Part shown: piece by piece, positions 8,405-15,977 of the stretch
How positions within the stretch are numbered: position 1 is the stretch's first letter
How the letters are laid out: the number at the start of each line of letters is the position of its first letter
From: Candidatus Solibacter sp.
Lineage (GTDB): Bacteria > Acidobacteriota > Terriglobia > Bryobacterales > Bryobacteraceae
DNA length: 42,850 nucleotides
Assembly: GCA_025361425.1 (NCBI GenBank)
Contig: JANYAH010000107.1
Coordinates: 1-42,850, forward strand
Direction: 5' to 3'
The notes under the pieces: generated by a model
The model's input: only the letters and a program-made list of their open reading frames with translations
Told to the model about the DNA's origin: nothing
Database searches by the model: none
Made by a program: the position numbers and the translations under genes

Positions 8405-8495
8405 AATAAACAGCATCCTAGGGCGGTGAGTCCCCTCCCACCGCCCCCTCTGAGTGCAGGCCCCGAGTTACCCAGCTCGGGGCCTTTAACTTTTT
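8405..8495 (+). ncRNA. tandem small RNA, unit 1
   Basis: Predicted transcript of about 91 nt starting about 7 nt after the -10. It holds the conserved single-stranded phrase ACAGCATC, then hairpin 1, whose stem GGGCGGTG (8421-8428) pairs with CACCGCCC (8439-8446) around the loop AGTCCCCTCC. A conserved CTCTGAGTGC linker follows. Hairpin 2, AGGCCCCGAG (8458-8467) with CTCGGGGCCT (8476-8485), is followed by a T-rich run to 8495, a textbook intrinsic terminator. No start codon with a ribosome site lies inside. It is the first of four copies. I do not know a named family for it; a match to an existing acidobacterial RNA motif cannot be excluded. Confidence 0.82.
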
Positions 8496-8542
8496 AGAAG
8501 CGTTTCCCCCAGTCGTGCCCCAAAAATAGTTATAAATAATAC

Positions 8543-8571
8543 TGGACAAGCGGGTCTTAAACTGATAGTCT
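8543..8571 (+). promoter_or_regulatory. promoter of tandem sRNA unit 2
   Basis: TGGACA (8543-8548), 17-bp spacer, TAGTCT (8566-8571). The upstream 22 bases are the same as in unit 1. Confidence 0.72.
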
Positions 8572-8577
8572 TAGATC

Positions 8578-8667
8578 AACAGACAGCATCCTAAGCGGTG
8601 AGTCCCCTCCCACCGCTTCCTCTGAGTGCAGGCCCCGAGTTATCCAACTCGGGGCCTTTAACTTTTT
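8578..8667 (+). ncRNA. tandem small RNA, unit 2
   Basis: Same architecture as unit 1. Hairpin 1 is AAGCGGTG (8593-8600) with CACCGCTT (8611-8618); both sides changed relative to unit 1, keeping the pairs. The loop AGTCCCCTCC is identical. The terminator hairpin runs from AGGCCCCGAGT (8630-8640) to ACTCGGGGCCT (8647-8657), followed by a T-run ending at 8667. Confidence 0.82.
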
Positions 8668-8719
8668 AGAGAACACTTCCCTGCCCCCGCTGGCGGCAAA
8701 AATTAATCCAAAATAATAC

Positions 8720-8748
8720 TGGACAACCGGACCTTAAACTGTTAGTTT
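8720..8748 (+). promoter_or_regulatory. promoter of tandem sRNA unit 3
   Basis: TGGACA (8720-8725), 17-bp spacer, TAGTTT (8743-8748). The -10 is weaker than in units 1 and 4. Confidence 0.7.
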
Positions 8749-8754
8749 GGAGAC

Positions 8755-8842
8755 AACAGACAGCATCCCAGGCGGTGAGTCCCCTCCCACCGCCTTTCTG
8801 AGTGCAGGCCCCGAGTACCCAGCTCGGGGCCTTTAACTTTTT
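8755..8842 (+). ncRNA. tandem small RNA, unit 3
   Basis: Hairpin 1 is AGGCGGTG (8770-8777) with CACCGCCT (8788-8795) around the invariant loop AGTCCCCTCC. The terminator hairpin is AGGCCCCGAG (8806-8815) with CTCGGGGCCT (8823-8832), followed by a T-rich tail to 8842. The 5' phrase ACAGCATC is retained. Confidence 0.82.
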
Positions 8843-8927
8843 AGCCCTGCGTCATGGCATGCCAGTTCCTTGCGATTTCGACGGGCGCTGGCGTCAAAAA
8901 CAACTTTAAAAAGTTTAAACAAATAAC

Positions 8928-8956
8928 TGGACAAAGAGATCTGCAATTGCTATTAT
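8928..8956 (+). promoter_or_regulatory. promoter of tandem sRNA unit 4
   Basis: TGGACA (8928-8933), 17-bp spacer, TATTAT (8951-8956). This has the best -10 of the four, and its upstream and spacer sequence is the most diverged. Confidence 0.75.
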
Positions 8957-8962
8957 GAACTC

Positions 8963-9049
8963 AACACAGCATCGTAGCGGTGAGTCCCCTCCCACCGCTA
9001 CCCTCTGAGTGCAGGCCCCGAGTACCCAGCTTGGGGCCATTACTTTTTT
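8963..9049 (+). ncRNA. tandem small RNA, unit 4
   Basis: Hairpin 1 is TAGCGGTG (8975-8982) with CACCGCTA (8993-9000), again with compensating changes at the stem base and the same loop AGTCCCCTCC. The terminator hairpin GGCCCCGAG (9014-9022) pairs with CTTGGGGCC (9030-9038) through a G-U wobble, followed by TACTTTTTT. The most diverged copy, but the structure is intact. Confidence 0.8.
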
Positions 9050-9059
9050 GGCCCCCCTC

Positions 9060-9297
9060 TCAAGCAGCATCAAACATGTGGGACCTCCCGTGCGGAGTCA
9101 CCCGTGAAGCAGCCAACGCAGGCGGCACTTGCGGAACACGCAGGCGCGCGCTGCGCCCGGCGCGATTCCTTGTCGACCCACACCGCGCCCTTGGCGATGC
9201 GCACGCGGGCACGCTCCCTGACTTGGTGAGGAAGAATGGGTGGGCAGGCGAAAGCGCCTGCCGCACACTTTTCCCAGCACCGGACAGTCTGCATTGA
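9060..9297. repeat. intergenic repeat-rich stretch with palindromes
   Basis: No credible gene. The segment around GCAGGCGGCACTTGCGGAACACGCAGG resembles sequence at 33196-33240, so it belongs to a dispersed family. A perfect hairpin GGCAGGCG-AAAG-CGCCTGCC lies at 9243-9262, and a related GGGCGAAAGCGCCTGCC recurs at 9467-9483. Confidence 0.5.
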
Positions 9298-9424
9298 TTG
9301 TGGGGCGGACCCCCTGGTTCGCAGCCGACGCCCCGTCGGCTTGCTGCCGTGTGTATGAAGCTGATTTCATTGGCGAAAAGCGGGTCCGGGGGGACCCGCG
9401 CGGACCAGGGGGTCCGCCCCACAA
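9298..9424. repeat. MITE-like element with 20-bp terminal inverted repeats
   Basis: This 127-bp element has perfect ends, TTGTGGGGCGGACCCCCTGG at 9298-9317 and its reverse complement at 9405-9424. An inner palindrome CGGGTCC-GGGG-GGACCCG lies at 9381-9398. Related copies are at 22733-22837 (inside ctaA) and, lacking the right end, at 13015-13101. It encodes no transposase and looks like a non-autonomous or REP-type element. Confidence 0.8.
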
Positions 9425-9526
9425 TTTCTGCAGGATTCGCAGATTTTGCAAAAAGTATGTGGCATTGGGCGAAAGCGCCTGCCGTGGATCTTCTGCCAGC
9501 GCGAGGGGAAGCCGGTCGCGCCCCCG

Positions 9527-9880
9527 TCAACCCTTTTTGTCGACCGCCTTAATGTGGCACTTGGTGGTGCAGTTGCCCTTGCTCTGGAAAGCTTTTCCGT
9601 CAACGTGGTGGCAGGAACCGCAGGAGGTTTTCGCGGTCTCGGCCGTCTTGTGCATGGCGGCCTTCCAATTCAACGGCGCCTTGGCATCCTGCGGCCACTG
9701 TGCCGGATGGCAGGTTTTGCATTCGTTCTTCTCGCGCTTGGCGTGCGCCGCGTGATCGTACGTGACGTTGCCGTTCTTGGCAGCCAGCACGAGTTTGGTA
9801 GGCGCCTTTTTGTCCTGGGCCACCATGGACGTCAACGCGACCATGGCAAACAGAAGACAACAGGCTAGAGCATTTCGCAT
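9527..9880 (-). CDS. small periplasmic multihaem cytochrome c (c7/triheme type)
   Basis: After a signal peptide (MRNALACCLLFAMVALTSMVAQ) the protein has CKTCH, CGSCH and a spaced CTTKCH (CX3CH) haem-binding site, plus His-rich segments (VTYDHAAH, SCHHVDG) that can supply axial ligands. This matches the short c7/c3-like triheme cytochromes used for periplasmic electron transfer. I start it at the ATG at 9880 (117 aa). The longer frame to 9910 would run through a strong promoter, with TATAAT overlapping its coding sequence. The gene is single, with repeats downstream and the transglycosylase gene upstream. Confidence 0.85.
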   Translation of the reverse strand: MRNALACCLLFAMVALTSMVAQDKKAPTKLVLAAKNGNVTYDHAAHAKREKNECKTCHPAQWPQDAKAPLNWKAAMHKTAETAKTSCGSCHHVDGKAFQSKGNCTTKCHIKAVDKKG

Positions 9881-9887
9881 GACCGCC

Positions 9888-9917
9888 ATTATAAGAGGTA
9901 GACGTCGCAAATGTCAC
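9888..9917 (-). promoter_or_regulatory. promoter of the triheme cytochrome gene, probably giving a leaderless mRNA
   Basis: On the minus strand: GTGACA (9917-9912), 18-bp spacer, TATAAT (9893-9888). Only 7 nt separate the -10 from the ATG at 9880, so transcription would start at or next to the start codon. Confidence 0.55.
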
Positions 9918-9993
9918 TCACTTGTGAATGGCCCACGTGGTAGATCTTCCGGGCTGGGTGAGCGCCGGAGGCACACGCGCGGAGATGGGTCTA

Positions 9994-12123
9994 CTACCGA
10001 TACAGCCGCCGGTACATTTCGGCATTTCGGAGCACCGCCTGCACGTAGTCCCGCGTTTCCGTGAACGGGATGGATTCGACAAACTCGGCGGGCTCCCGGT
10101 AGGTGCTCCACGCCATCCATTCCACCACCCGCTGCGGACCCGCGTTATACGCGGCCAGCGTCTGCTCCACTTTGCCACCTTGCCGATCCAGCATCGAGCG
10201 CAGAATCGAGCTGCCGATTTTCAGGTTCGCCGCCGGCTGGTAGAGTACGCTCATGGTCACTTTGGAGACCCCCGCCTGGCGCGCAAACTGCCGTCCGGTG
10301 GCCGGACGAATCTGCGTAAGCCCGTATGCTTTGGCGCGGGAAACGGCCTGCGGGTTGAACTCAGACTCCTGACGGATCAACCCCGCCAAGAGGTAGGGAT
10401 CCAGGTCGCGCTCCTGCGCGTTGCGCACCACATCCGCGCGGTAAGGCAGCGGGAAGAGGAGTTCCCAAAACTTGCGGGGCGCGGCGGGCACCGGCAGGTT
10501 CAGGTATTCCGGGCTGGTGCCCTTCATGATCCGCATGGCCTGGTGTGGCGCCTCGGCGGAATCCGCCAGTTCCATCGCCAACAGCGAGGGCTGGCCGTCC
10601 ATGCGCATTCCAAAGCGTAGTTCGGCGTCCGCCAGATCTTGCAACCCGGCGGTCCGCAGGAGGCGCGAGCGCGCGATGCGCGTTTGGGTGGCCGCCGCGG
10701 TTTCGGTGGCCATGGGCGCGGGCGGGGAGAAGCGGATTGCGGCCACGAACTGCGCGATTTCGCCGGTTGCCGCCGCCGGCGTCACGGTGGGCGGCGCCTT
10801 CAAGCGCTCGCGGGCCAACATGGCGTAGTAATGATTCTCGAACGCGGAGGCCAGCCTCTGGTAGCAGGCGCGCGCGCCGGCAACATCGCCCGAGCGTTCC
10901 AGATGGCGCCCCAGAAAATAGAGCGCCGCCCCGGCTGTGGAGTGCCCCGGGTACTGCCGCAGGTGCTCCTCCAGCAGACGGGACGCGTCCGCCTGGTCGT
11001 GAAGATAGGCCTGGAAGGTGACTTTCCAGTGACTGAGTGCCGCCGGCGCCGCACCGGGGAAACCCTGGTAGACCGCCTGGTACAGCGGCACGTAATCCTG
11101 CGGCCGGTTCAAGAGCAGGTAGCGATTGGCCGCGGAGATGAGCGCCTTCAGCCGCCACGGCGATTGCTGGTAGCGGGCCGCCAGTTGCCGCACCGCCGAC
11201 ATCATCTCGGCGTCGTCGTTACGCCGCCGCGCACACTCGGCAAGATAGTACAGGCGCTCCGCCGCGGCTTCGGGATCTGCGACCTGCAACCCGCGAAGAT
11301 ATGGCCAGGCCAGCGCGGTTTTCCCGGCCAGGTAGTCCGCCGCTCCCATGCTGACGAGCGCCCGGTCGCGCCCCGCCCCGCCGGCCAACGCGGCCGTCGC
11401 CTCGTATTCCATTCGGGCCCGCGGATACTCCTCCGCCTCCATCAGGCGGTCGGCGCGATGCAGCAGTTGCGCGGCTGCGGGCGGCGGATAGAGGCTGCCC
11501 ATAGCGTCCTTAAGGGCAAGCATGGCGGCCGACGCGCGCGATGCAGCGGCGCCGCTCAGGTAGTGATAGTAGACGCGCTGGTAGAACTCGGCGGCGTGCG
11601 CCAGATCATTGGCCGCGTGGTAACAATCGGCCAGGGTGACGTCGCCTTCGGGTTGCGGCAACTCGGCGTAATGTTCGCGCAGCAGCCGCACCGCGTCCGC
11701 GGCCGACGACGCTTTGCGCGCCCGTGCCTCGAGCAGCCAGCTCTTGCCATTGAGCGGCGAATTGCGGCGCGCGGCGGCTAGGTCCGTCGGCTCGAAATCG
11801 TTGGATTCCACGCGCGCCGCGGCCAGATAGTAGGCTGCATAATCGGCGATCGGCGCCAGTTTCCCTTGCAGCGGTTGCAGACCCGCAATGGCAGCGGCCC
11901 AATTCTTCTGTTCGTACTCTACGATTCCCAGCGCCAGATTGGCCAACGCGGCGTCCCGCGGATGCCCGGCGATATAGGAAGCGACGGCGCCGCGCCGCGC
12001 CGCGCTGGGGGATTCGCGATAGGCGCGCACCAGTAGCGCCAGCGGGCCGGCCGGGGGGGCCGCGCCCAGGCTGCTATGCCAGAGGGCCAGGATAAGTGCT
12101 GCCGAACAGATCCGGATCGTCAT
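9994..12123 (-). CDS. soluble lytic transglycosylase (Slt70-like) with helical repeats
   Basis: This 709-aa exported enzyme cleaves peptidoglycan between MurNAc and GlcNAc to form 1,6-anhydro ends. The signal peptide MTIRICSAALILALWHSSLGA is followed by about 500 residues of alpha-helical, TPR-like superhelix rich in Ala/Leu/Tyr. The C-terminal SLT domain (about 565-705) contains LIRQESEFNP with catalytic Glu586, YGLTQIRP, and AAYNAGP (657-663). These three motifs define family 1 lytic transglycosylases. Its 5' end overlaps the upstream gene by 50 bp. The overlap is accepted because the signal peptide starts exactly there. Confidence 0.92.
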   Translation of the reverse strand: MTIRICSAALILALWHSSLGAAPPAGPLALLVRAYRESPSAARRGAVASYIAGHPRDAALANLALGIVEYEQKNWAAAIAGLQPLQGKLAPIADYAAYYLAAARVESNDFEPTDLAAARRNSPLNGKSWLLEARARKASSAADAVRLLREHYAELPQPEGDVTLADCYHAANDLAHAAEFYQRVYYHYLSGAAASRASAAMLALKDAMGSLYPPPAAAQLLHRADRLMEAEEYPRARMEYEATAALAGGAGRDRALVSMGAADYLAGKTALAWPYLRGLQVADPEAAAERLYYLAECARRRNDDAEMMSAVRQLAARYQQSPWRLKALISAANRYLLLNRPQDYVPLYQAVYQGFPGAAPAALSHWKVTFQAYLHDQADASRLLEEHLRQYPGHSTAGAALYFLGRHLERSGDVAGARACYQRLASAFENHYYAMLARERLKAPPTVTPAAATGEIAQFVAAIRFSPPAPMATETAAATQTRIARSRLLRTAGLQDLADAELRFGMRMDGQPSLLAMELADSAEAPHQAMRIMKGTSPEYLNLPVPAAPRKFWELLFPLPYRADVVRNAQERDLDPYLLAGLIRQESEFNPQAVSRAKAYGLTQIRPATGRQFARQAGVSKVTMSVLYQPAANLKIGSSILRSMLDRQGGKVEQTLAAYNAGPQRVVEWMAWSTYREPAEFVESIPFTETRDYVQAVLRNAEMYRRLYR

Positions 12124-12958
12124 TGGCTAAGGTTCGTGTAAGCTCCAGGTGCAAGTAATCCACCATGCTCGCGCAACCCACGAAGAACTGAGAGAGAAAG
12201 GCCTGCCGCGCATCGTCGATGGGCTGGCGGAGGGCTTCGTAAAGATTGCGCCGGGTACGGCCCGCCTGCACCACATCGGCGTGATACAGGCGCATTTCCG
12301 CCGCCTGCACGCGCGCGAAACGCTGCGCCCGCAGATGGATCTGCTGTTCGGCCGGCGGGAGTTCCTGCCACGCGGCTGGCGGCTTGGCTTGGCCTGGCGG
12401 CAGAGCGGCCGCTACGGCAATGCTTACCAACTGCGGCGGGGGAACGGGAATCGCGCTCCACACGGAAGAAGCCATCTGCGCCAGCAGTTCGAGCGCCGCC
12501 ACCTGCACCGACCCCCAGCAGTAGAGCAGCGCGGCCACCCGAACGCCATGCACTACCGGAAAAATGGAAACGCGTGTATCGGGCGCGTGCGCCAGCAGTT
12601 CCACAAGCGGCGCTGACACCTCGCCGGGAGTGGCCGCCGCCATCAGGGGATCCTGCGATTCCGCCGCTGCCGCCAGGGCCGGCGCGTCGCCGAGGGGAAC
12701 ATCGATGCGGTCGCTACTGGCAGTGCCTTCCGCCACGCGGAACAAAATGGCCCCACTGGCCAGACGGGCCGCGGCATCGGCCAGGGTCGCGCACAGCTCG
12801 GCCGCGTCCGGCGCGATGCGCAAACGGCGGACCGCTTGGTTGAGTTGCTCCGCCTGCTCTCGCCGGGCTTGGTCGCGCGCACCATCGAACAGAACTTCGA
12901 GTTCGGTGGAAATCTCAGCTACGCGGTGTTCGAGAAGCTGACGCGGGCCAAACGGCAT
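12074..12958 (-). CDS. hypothetical protein, possible GAF-like domain, 294 aa
   Basis: There is no signal peptide, so it is probably cytoplasmic. The N-terminal 65 residues are a charged coiled-coil-like helix (LLEHRVAEISTELEVLFDGARDQ...). A middle domain alternates strands and helices (SGAILFRVAEG, VSIFPVVHGVRVAALLYCWG), reminiscent of a GAF-type sensor. A C-terminal helical segment of about 90 residues is rich in Gln/Arg and ends FLSQFFVGCASMVDYLHLEL. I do not recognise a named family. The 3' end overlaps slt by 50 bp, so the two are co-transcribed and perhaps functionally linked. Confidence 0.7.
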   Translation of the reverse strand: MPFGPRQLLEHRVAEISTELEVLFDGARDQARREQAEQLNQAVRRLRIAPDAAELCATLADAAARLASGAILFRVAEGTASSDRIDVPLGDAPALAAAAESQDPLMAAATPGEVSAPLVELLAHAPDTRVSIFPVVHGVRVAALLYCWGSVQVAALELLAQMASSVWSAIPVPPPQLVSIAVAAALPPGQAKPPAAWQELPPAEQQIHLRAQRFARVQAAEMRLYHADVVQAGRTRRNLYEALRQPIDDARQAFLSQFFVGCASMVDYLHLELTRTLANDDPDLFGSTYPGPLA

Positions 12959-13014
12959 GCTGACTTTATTTTAGCAGTCGCGGGTAGGGCATAGTCGGAT
13001 TACGGCGCGGGGCA

Positions 13015-13101
13015 TTGTGGGGCGGACCGCGGTCCGCAGCCGACGCCGCCGCCAGCTTGCGCCTTATGGATGATGCCGATTTCGTTGGCGAGAAGCGGGA
13101 A
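13015..13101. repeat. partial copy of the dispersed inverted-repeat element
   Basis: It starts TTGTGGGGCGGACC and continues GCAGCCGACGCC, then GATTTCGTTGGCGAGAAGCGGG, paralleling the left two-thirds of the element at 9298-9424. The right terminal repeat is absent. It abuts the 3' end of the metalloprotease gene. Confidence 0.7.
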
Positions 13102-13107
13102 AACTCA

Positions 13108-15621
13108 CTACTTCACCGCCAGGGTGGTGCCGGGGGGGCTGGTGTAGGTGCCGACGGAGATCTGAATGGGGACGGCGGGACCGCCGATGAGTTCCTTGGG
13201 GAGACGAATGTTGATTTGCAGCGCGCCGTTGACCAGGCCGGGAGCCGTACCCGCGTATTCGACCTGCGCGGGGAGTTTGCCGACGCGGGCAAACACAGGC
13301 GCGCGCGGCGCGACCAGGTGCGAGCCCATAATTTGCCCGTCGGGGATGGGCTCCGTCCACGGCCCGCCGCCGGTGGCGTAGAGTACGACCACGGAGTTGG
13401 GTTCGGCTGGGGTTGATGGCGAATTGGCGGTGAAACCATCCTGATTGAGCGCGGCGACCTGGCCTTTGCCGCTGGCATTGGCGGTAAACAGGGCGGGTGC
13501 GCTACCGGCGACACTAATCCGCAATGCGCCGCTCTGCGGCCCGTTGTACTCCGGTTGCAGCACGGTGCTGGTTTTGCCCGTGAGGGCGAATGGGACCACG
13601 GCGCTAACCTGGTTGGCCGACGTATAGATGATGGGAGCGGGCACGCCATCGAAAAGCACGCGCGTGCCGGCCAGCGTGGTGGCGATATTGCCATGGGAAT
13701 CGAGCTGCGCGGTGGTCCCCGATGCTGGTCCGAGGTTCGTGCCAAAGATGGTGACGATCTCGCCCGGTGTCACGAGAAATCCGGTGCTATCGAACTGCGG
13801 GTTGCCGACGAAGCTGGCGGCGTTGAGCACGCTGAAGGCAAGCGGCGCGCCGAAATACGCCGTGACATCGTGCTGATCGTCCATCGTGACGGATTGTTGT
13901 CGGGTATCGCCAGCGAAATCGCCCAGCCAGTAGCGCAGGGCGAAGCCCGAATTGGGGACGGCGGTGATTTGCACTTCGGTTCCGGCGTCGTAGTAACCGT
14001 CCGGGGAGGATGGGGAGAGGGTGACGGTACCAGACCCGATGGTGTCGGCGGTCAGAAGGTATTTGGTGGAAAAACTCGCCGTGAAAGTGGATGCGCCGCT
14101 GGCGGCGGTGACCGTGCGCGCGGTGGTGGCACTACCGTTTTCCCAGCCGGTGAACTGGTAGTGTATGGTGTTGTTGCCGAAAGTCGGGCTGGCGGCGAGA
14201 GCCAGCGTGTGCGTGCTGCCCGCGGTCCAGGCGAAGCGCACCGGGGTCAGATAACCGGTGCCATCCACCGTGATTGTGCGACCGGGGGGGGTGGAATCGA
14301 TGGTGGAGAGCGGAAGCGTGCTGAACGTTCCCAGATATTGGGTGTTGGCGGACAGCACCTGAACGGTGGCGTCGGTGGAGGAGACGCTGTAGCCGGCGGC
14401 TGTCAGGTTCGTAGTGCCGGTGGCCACCCAGCGGATGAACTGGCTGCCCTCGGCGGGAGTGGCGGTAACGCGAACGGGTTGCCGCTCTGGAAAGTAGCCG
14501 TCGGCGGAAACCGGGGTTGCGTCGACAGCGCCGGAACCGGAACTTACGTCGTAGGAAAACTTGTGCTGGGTTTGATACACGGCGCAGAAGACGGTCTGGG
14601 TGGTGCTGGCTGTGATGGTATGGCTCGGGTCGCCGCCATCGCTCCAGCGGACAAAAATGTAGCGCGGGTCAGCGGCCCCCGCCCGGGTGGCGACCGCGAT
14701 GGTGTGCGTGCTGCCCTCCGGCCAATGGAAGGACTGAGGAGAGACGGCGGCCACCTCATCGACGGTGATCGGCAGGCCCGAGGGAACCGTGGCGATGGTG
14801 GTGGTAGTGGGGATGAAGCCATAGGCGCGCGAAATGCCATCGATATCGCCCGCGGAGAGTCCGTTGCGCTGGCCAATCCGGATACCCACGGGCACGGTCT
14901 CCATGGAATCCAGCCCGTTGCGCGTGAAGCCGGTGGGGCCGTAGTGCATGATGGAATCGAAATCGTAGTAGGCGGCGTCGCTGGTGCTGGAGGGCGCCTG
15001 GTCGAAGTTGTAGAGGAAGCGCTTATCCATGTTCTGGTAGAGCACCGTGACGTTGCCGTTGCGGTCTGCGCGGACCTGTTCGTGGAGCAGTCCCCAGGCG
15101 TGGCCGATCTCGTGGATGACGCTGCCGGTGGAGCAGGCGTCGGTGGTGGCGATCTCCTGGGGGCCGCCGATCATGCCGAGGTAGGAGGAGCAGGCGGCGT
15201 CGAGCGTGATGCTGTGCGAGAAGTGGACGTAGTTGGCCTCACCGCTGCGCGGCACAATGTGGAACTGGGTCATGTTGTTCCAGTGGTCGATGCCATCGAG
15301 GATACGCTGCTTATTGGGGATGGCGGGGTCGATGTCGTAAGGCATGGTGGCGGCAGGCCATTTTTGCGGGTTGGCGGTATTGAAGAGGAGAACGGAGGCC
15401 AGCGGCTGGGGCGATTTGCCGGTGGAGGAACGGCGCGCGGCCTCCGCCTGGGCAGCGGTGCCGATGATGATGTCGCCCTCTACGACGGCGAACCCGCCGC
15501 GGATTTGGTAGCGGATGAGGCGTCCAGTGAGATCCAGCGAGCGCACTTCGGGCTCGGTCTGGGCGGACAGGGTAGCGGCCATCCAAAGCATGGCGGCGAT
15601 GACGGAAATGGGGGAGCGCAT
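13108..15621 (-). CDS. secreted astacin-like (M12A) zinc metalloprotease with repeat domains and Solibacter-type C-terminal domain
   Basis: This 837-aa secreted protein starts with a signal peptide (cleavage near LSA-QT). The astacin-type active site is HEIGHAWGLLHEQVR, with zinc ligands His170, His174 and His180 and catalytic Glu171, and SIMHYG at 223-228 provides the Met-turn. From about 280 to 600 come four or so repeats with the pattern F-x-W-x-x-GSTHT and WxxG, like bacterial beta-repeat units. The last 235 residues (VLNAASFV, GEIVTIFGTNLGP, QVSAVVPFAL, GLVNGALQINIRLP) match the TIGR03437 domain known from Solibacter. It probably degrades extracellular protein; the tail may serve surface attachment. 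AGGTAG precedes the ATG. Confidence 0.9.
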   Translation of the reverse strand: MRSPISVIAAMLWMAATLSAQTEPEVRSLDLTGRLIRYQIRGGFAVVEGDIIIGTAAQAEAARRSSTGKSPQPLASVLLFNTANPQKWPAATMPYDIDPAIPNKQRILDGIDHWNNMTQFHIVPRSGEANYVHFSHSITLDAACSSYLGMIGGPQEIATTDACSTGSVIHEIGHAWGLLHEQVRADRNGNVTVLYQNMDKRFLYNFDQAPSSTSDAAYYDFDSIMHYGPTGFTRNGLDSMETVPVGIRIGQRNGLSAGDIDGISRAYGFIPTTTTIATVPSGLPITVDEVAAVSPQSFHWPEGSTHTIAVATRAGAADPRYIFVRWSDGGDPSHTITASTTQTVFCAVYQTQHKFSYDVSSGSGAVDATPVSADGYFPERQPVRVTATPAEGSQFIRWVATGTTNLTAAGYSVSSTDATVQVLSANTQYLGTFSTLPLSTIDSTPPGRTITVDGTGYLTPVRFAWTAGSTHTLALAASPTFGNNTIHYQFTGWENGSATTARTVTAASGASTFTASFSTKYLLTADTIGSGTVTLSPSSPDGYYDAGTEVQITAVPNSGFALRYWLGDFAGDTRQQSVTMDDQHDVTAYFGAPLAFSVLNAASFVGNPQFDSTGFLVTPGEIVTIFGTNLGPASGTTAQLDSHGNIATTLAGTRVLFDGVPAPIIYTSANQVSAVVPFALTGKTSTVLQPEYNGPQSGALRISVAGSAPALFTANASGKGQVAALNQDGFTANSPSTPAEPNSVVVLYATGGGPWTEPIPDGQIMGSHLVAPRAPVFARVGKLPAQVEYAGTAPGLVNGALQINIRLPKELIGGPAVPIQISVGTYTSPPGTTLAVK

Positions 15622-15758
15622 CTCTACCTGTAATGGTATATCGGCGGACGGCAGCGAATGCTGTAGGCTGCCTGGAAACCGATGGGCAGCAGCATCTTCA
15701 CCCTTCGTTTTAGACGGCGCAAAAGTAACCGGGCATTTCGAACCCGATTCACCCGCGC
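15622..15758. other. intergenic, divergent promoter region
   Basis: No gene is seen. It lies between the divergent metalloprotease gene (minus) and the respiratory operon (plus). No conserved hairpin or repeat was recognised. Confidence 0.4.
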
Positions 15759-15787
15759 TTGCAAATAGTTAACCGCAATGATATAAA
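15759..15787 (+). promoter_or_regulatory. candidate promoter of the Rieske/cytochrome b operon
   Basis: TTGCAA (15759-15764), 17-bp spacer, TATAAA (15782-15787). It implies a leader of about 185 nt before the Rieske ATG. The leader holds no ORF with a ribosome site. The AAATAGTTA and CTGGAC words around it also occur in sRNA units 1 and 2. Confidence 0.5.
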
Positions 15788-15977
15788 TTTGCTGGACTCA
15801 GTGGGTCCGGGAATGGAAATTTCGCTCGCGAGGGACACGGTGAGGGGTCAGGGTCTTCAGGCACTGGGGTTGTTGCAAATCCACTCATATTAGGGGAATC
15901 GGGCTGAGTCGTTCGAACTGAGCCTGCCATCTTGCCGGGTCAACTCCGAGGGATTTAGGTCCGGGGAAATTCCGGAC

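Noticed and set aside
9060-9530. ORFs of 74-156 codons on both strands between the sRNA array and the cytochrome gene
   Set aside because: They read through palindromic repeats, have no ribosome sites and encode the repeat's own translation (PLVRAGPPGP and similar).
13555-15633. Long plus-strand ORF (692 codons) opposite the metalloprotease gene
   Set aside because: Antisense shadow caused by high GC; Gly/Arg-rich low-complexity translation, no domain, and the minus-strand gene has clear catalytic motifs.
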